Source: an uncultured Clostridia bacterium (GTDB lineage Bacteria > Bacillota > Clostridia > Christensenellales > UBA1242). Taken from it: 7,665 bases of DNA. The stretch covers positions 1 to 7,665 of the forward strand of contig CANBAX010000039.1 in NCBI GenBank assembly GCA_947366645.1. Direction: 5' to 3'. This document shows, piece after piece, positions 7,026 through 7,665 of this stretch (positions are counted from its first letter, which is position 1; each line of letters begins with the position of its first letter). A program made the position numbers and the translations under genes. The notes under the pieces are model-generated. The model made no database searches, was not told the origin of the DNA, and saw only the letters and a list, made by a program, of their open reading frames with translations.

Positions 7026-7426
7026 TGGCAGAGAAGAAACCAGCACAAATCATCTCGACTGGAAGAAGAAAAAAATCTATTGCAAGAGTAAGACTTGCTC
7101 TAGGTAAGGGAAAAATCATAGTAAACGGAAAAGATATCAGCGAGTATCTTCAAAGAAACACCTTGCTACTTATCGCACGCCAACCACTTGAACTTGTAGG
7201 CGCACAAGATAAATATGATATCACAGTACGCGTAGTAGGCGGCGGAGAGGCAGGCCAAGCAGGTGCTATCAGCCACGGAATTGCAAGAGCGCTTGTTAAA
7301 GCCAATGAAACTTATAAGAAAGAACTTAAAGAGGCAGGACTTCTCACTCGTGATAGCAGAATGAAGGAAAGAAAGAAGTACGGCTTAAAGAAAGCAAGAA
7401 AAGCATCTCAGTTCTCAAAGAGATAA
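7025..7426 (+). CDS. rpsI: 30S ribosomal protein S9
   Basis: A 133-residue protein of the small subunit head. Its C-terminal tail reaches the P-site tRNA. Landmarks: TGRRKKSIARVRL (12-24), VNGKDISEYL (33-42), the signature GGGEAGQAGAISHGIARAL (72-90), TRDSRMKERKKYGLKKAR (108-125) and the invariant end QFSKR. One departure from the usual family signature is Ser83, where most homologues have Arg (GQAGAIRHGI). The start ATG overlaps the rplM stop, and AAAGGAG (7008-7014) lies 10 bases upstream, so the two are translationally linked. A strong terminator follows 14 bases after the stop. Confidence 0.98.
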   Translation: MAEKKPAQIISTGRRKKSIARVRLALGKGKIIVNGKDISEYLQRNTLLLIARQPLELVGAQDKYDITVRVVGGGEAGQAGAISHGIARALVKANETYKKELKEAGLLTRDSRMKERKKYGLKKARKASQFSKR

Positions 7427-7440
7427 AAATTTGTTGTTAC

Positions 7441-7470
7441 AAAAAAGAGAGGAACTTACCTCTCTTTTTT
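7441..7470 (+). terminator. Rho-independent terminator of rplM-rpsI
   Basis: AAAAAAGAGAGG (7441-7452) and CCTCTCTTTTTT (7459-7470) form a perfect 12-bp stem with the loop AACTTA, ending in six T. The A-run on the 5' side means it could also work on the opposite strand. Confidence 0.95.
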
Positions 7471-7485
7471 ATTTGTCTTTTCCAC

Positions 7486-7525
7486 TTTTGTCATTTCGAC
7501 CTTTTCTATTTTTGTCATTTCGACC
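7486..7525. repeat. Tandem 24-bp head of the dispersed repeat
   Basis: TTTTGTCATTTCGACC is present at 7486-7501 and 7510-7525, a period of 24 bp, joined by TTTTCTAT. The first copy stops after CGACC and lacks the remaining 30 bases of the 42-bp repeat, so it is a truncated copy placed in front of the full one. Confidence 0.8.
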
Positions 7526-7560
7526 GAAGGGCTTCAGCCCGCAGTGGAGAAATCTTTTTT
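7514..7560. repeat. 42-bp dispersed repeat, full copy 1
   Basis: The unit runs from GTCATTTCGACC through GAAGGGCTTCAGCCC to GCAGTGGAGAAATCT (7514-7555), then a T-run. Inside is a small hairpin, GGGC-TTCA-GCCC. ATTTC and CC at the left can pair with GG and GAAAT at the right, so the whole unit folds as an imperfect stem-loop. It differs from full copy 2 by a single base (GCAGT versus GCAGC). No coding content. Confidence 0.85.
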
Positions 7561-7570
7561 AATGAATTAC

Positions 7571-7592
7571 CAAAAAAGCCGCCTAAGGCGGT
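7571..7592 (-). terminator. Leftward Rho-independent terminator
   Basis: On the minus strand ACCGCC (7587-7592 with its partner at 7578-7583) forms a GC-rich stem of five G-C pairs plus a G-U, loop TTA, followed by six T (complement of 7572-7577). Orientation is clear from the T-run on the minus strand only. It implies a minus-strand gene ending beyond 7665, convergent with rpsI. Confidence 0.75.
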
Positions 7593-7638
7593 GTCATTTC
7601 GACCGAAGGGCTTCAGCCCGCAGCGGAGAAATCTTTTT
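7593..7638. repeat. 42-bp dispersed repeat, full copy 2
   Basis: Positions 7593-7634 repeat the unit seen at 7514-7555 with one substitution (T to C in GCAGCGG), again followed by a T-run. It starts immediately after the stem of the leftward terminator. Both full copies have the same orientation. Confidence 0.85.
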
Positions 7639-7648
7639 CATAATCATT

Positions 7649-7665
7649 GTCATTTCGACCGTAGC
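7649..7665. repeat. Dispersed repeat, copy cut by the window edge
   Basis: GTCATTTCGACCGTAGC begins a further copy and is cut by the right edge. After GACCG it reads TAGC instead of AAGG, so the middle part of this copy is a different variant. Confidence 0.75.

Noticed and set aside
7486..7665. CRISPR array
   Set aside because: The repeat copies are few, irregularly spaced, differ in length and lack uniform spacers; there is no cas gene or leader.

Overview
The window is AT-rich, with strong AGGAGG-type ribosome binding sites, sigma-A-like promoters (TTGACA-N17-TAAAAT), short intergenic gaps and a typical rplM-rpsI pair. This suggests a low-GC Gram-positive of the Firmicutes, most likely an uncultured Clostridia-type gut or environmental lineage. 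That placement is inferred from style and from L13/S9 sequence character, not from a search.

Left part (1-5534, minus strand): a two-gene operon for extracytoplasmic proteins. The upstream gene (start 5534, stop 4380) encodes a 384-residue protein with a basic cytoplasmic tail, one membrane helix and an external domain of unknown family. Twelve bases further on, behind a very strong ribosome binding site, starts a very large gene (start 4367) that runs off the left edge after more than 1,455 codons. Its product has an N-terminal hydrophobic export or anchor segment, then about six degenerate modules of roughly 190 residues rich in alternating beta pattern, then an InlB/Listeria-Bacteroides-type repeat ending in LYAKW. 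This looks like a large surface protein and its membrane partner; no function is recognised for either.

Middle (5535-5818): a compact divergent control region. It holds a minus-strand promoter with a structured leader of about 100 nt, a near-perfect 23-bp palindrome, a 15-bp perfect direct repeat with a 20-bp period, and a plus-strand promoter. The plus-strand promoter drives a 208-residue soluble, mostly helical protein of unknown function (5819-6445).

Right part (6446-7470, plus strand): promoter, terminator-like hairpin and probable L13-type leader, then rplM (ribosomal protein L13) and rpsI (S9), overlapping by one base, closed by a perfect 12-bp Rho-independent terminator. The last 195 bases are non-coding. 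They hold copies of a 42-bp dispersed repeat (GTCATTTCGACC...GGAGAAATCT) and a second terminator pointing leftward, which implies a convergent gene just outside the right edge.

The ribosomal part is ordinary. The points deserving a second look are the modular giant protein with its membrane partner, the divergent control region, and the dispersed repeat family. I see no CRISPR array, tRNA, rRNA, transposase, or recognisable defence or biosynthetic system.
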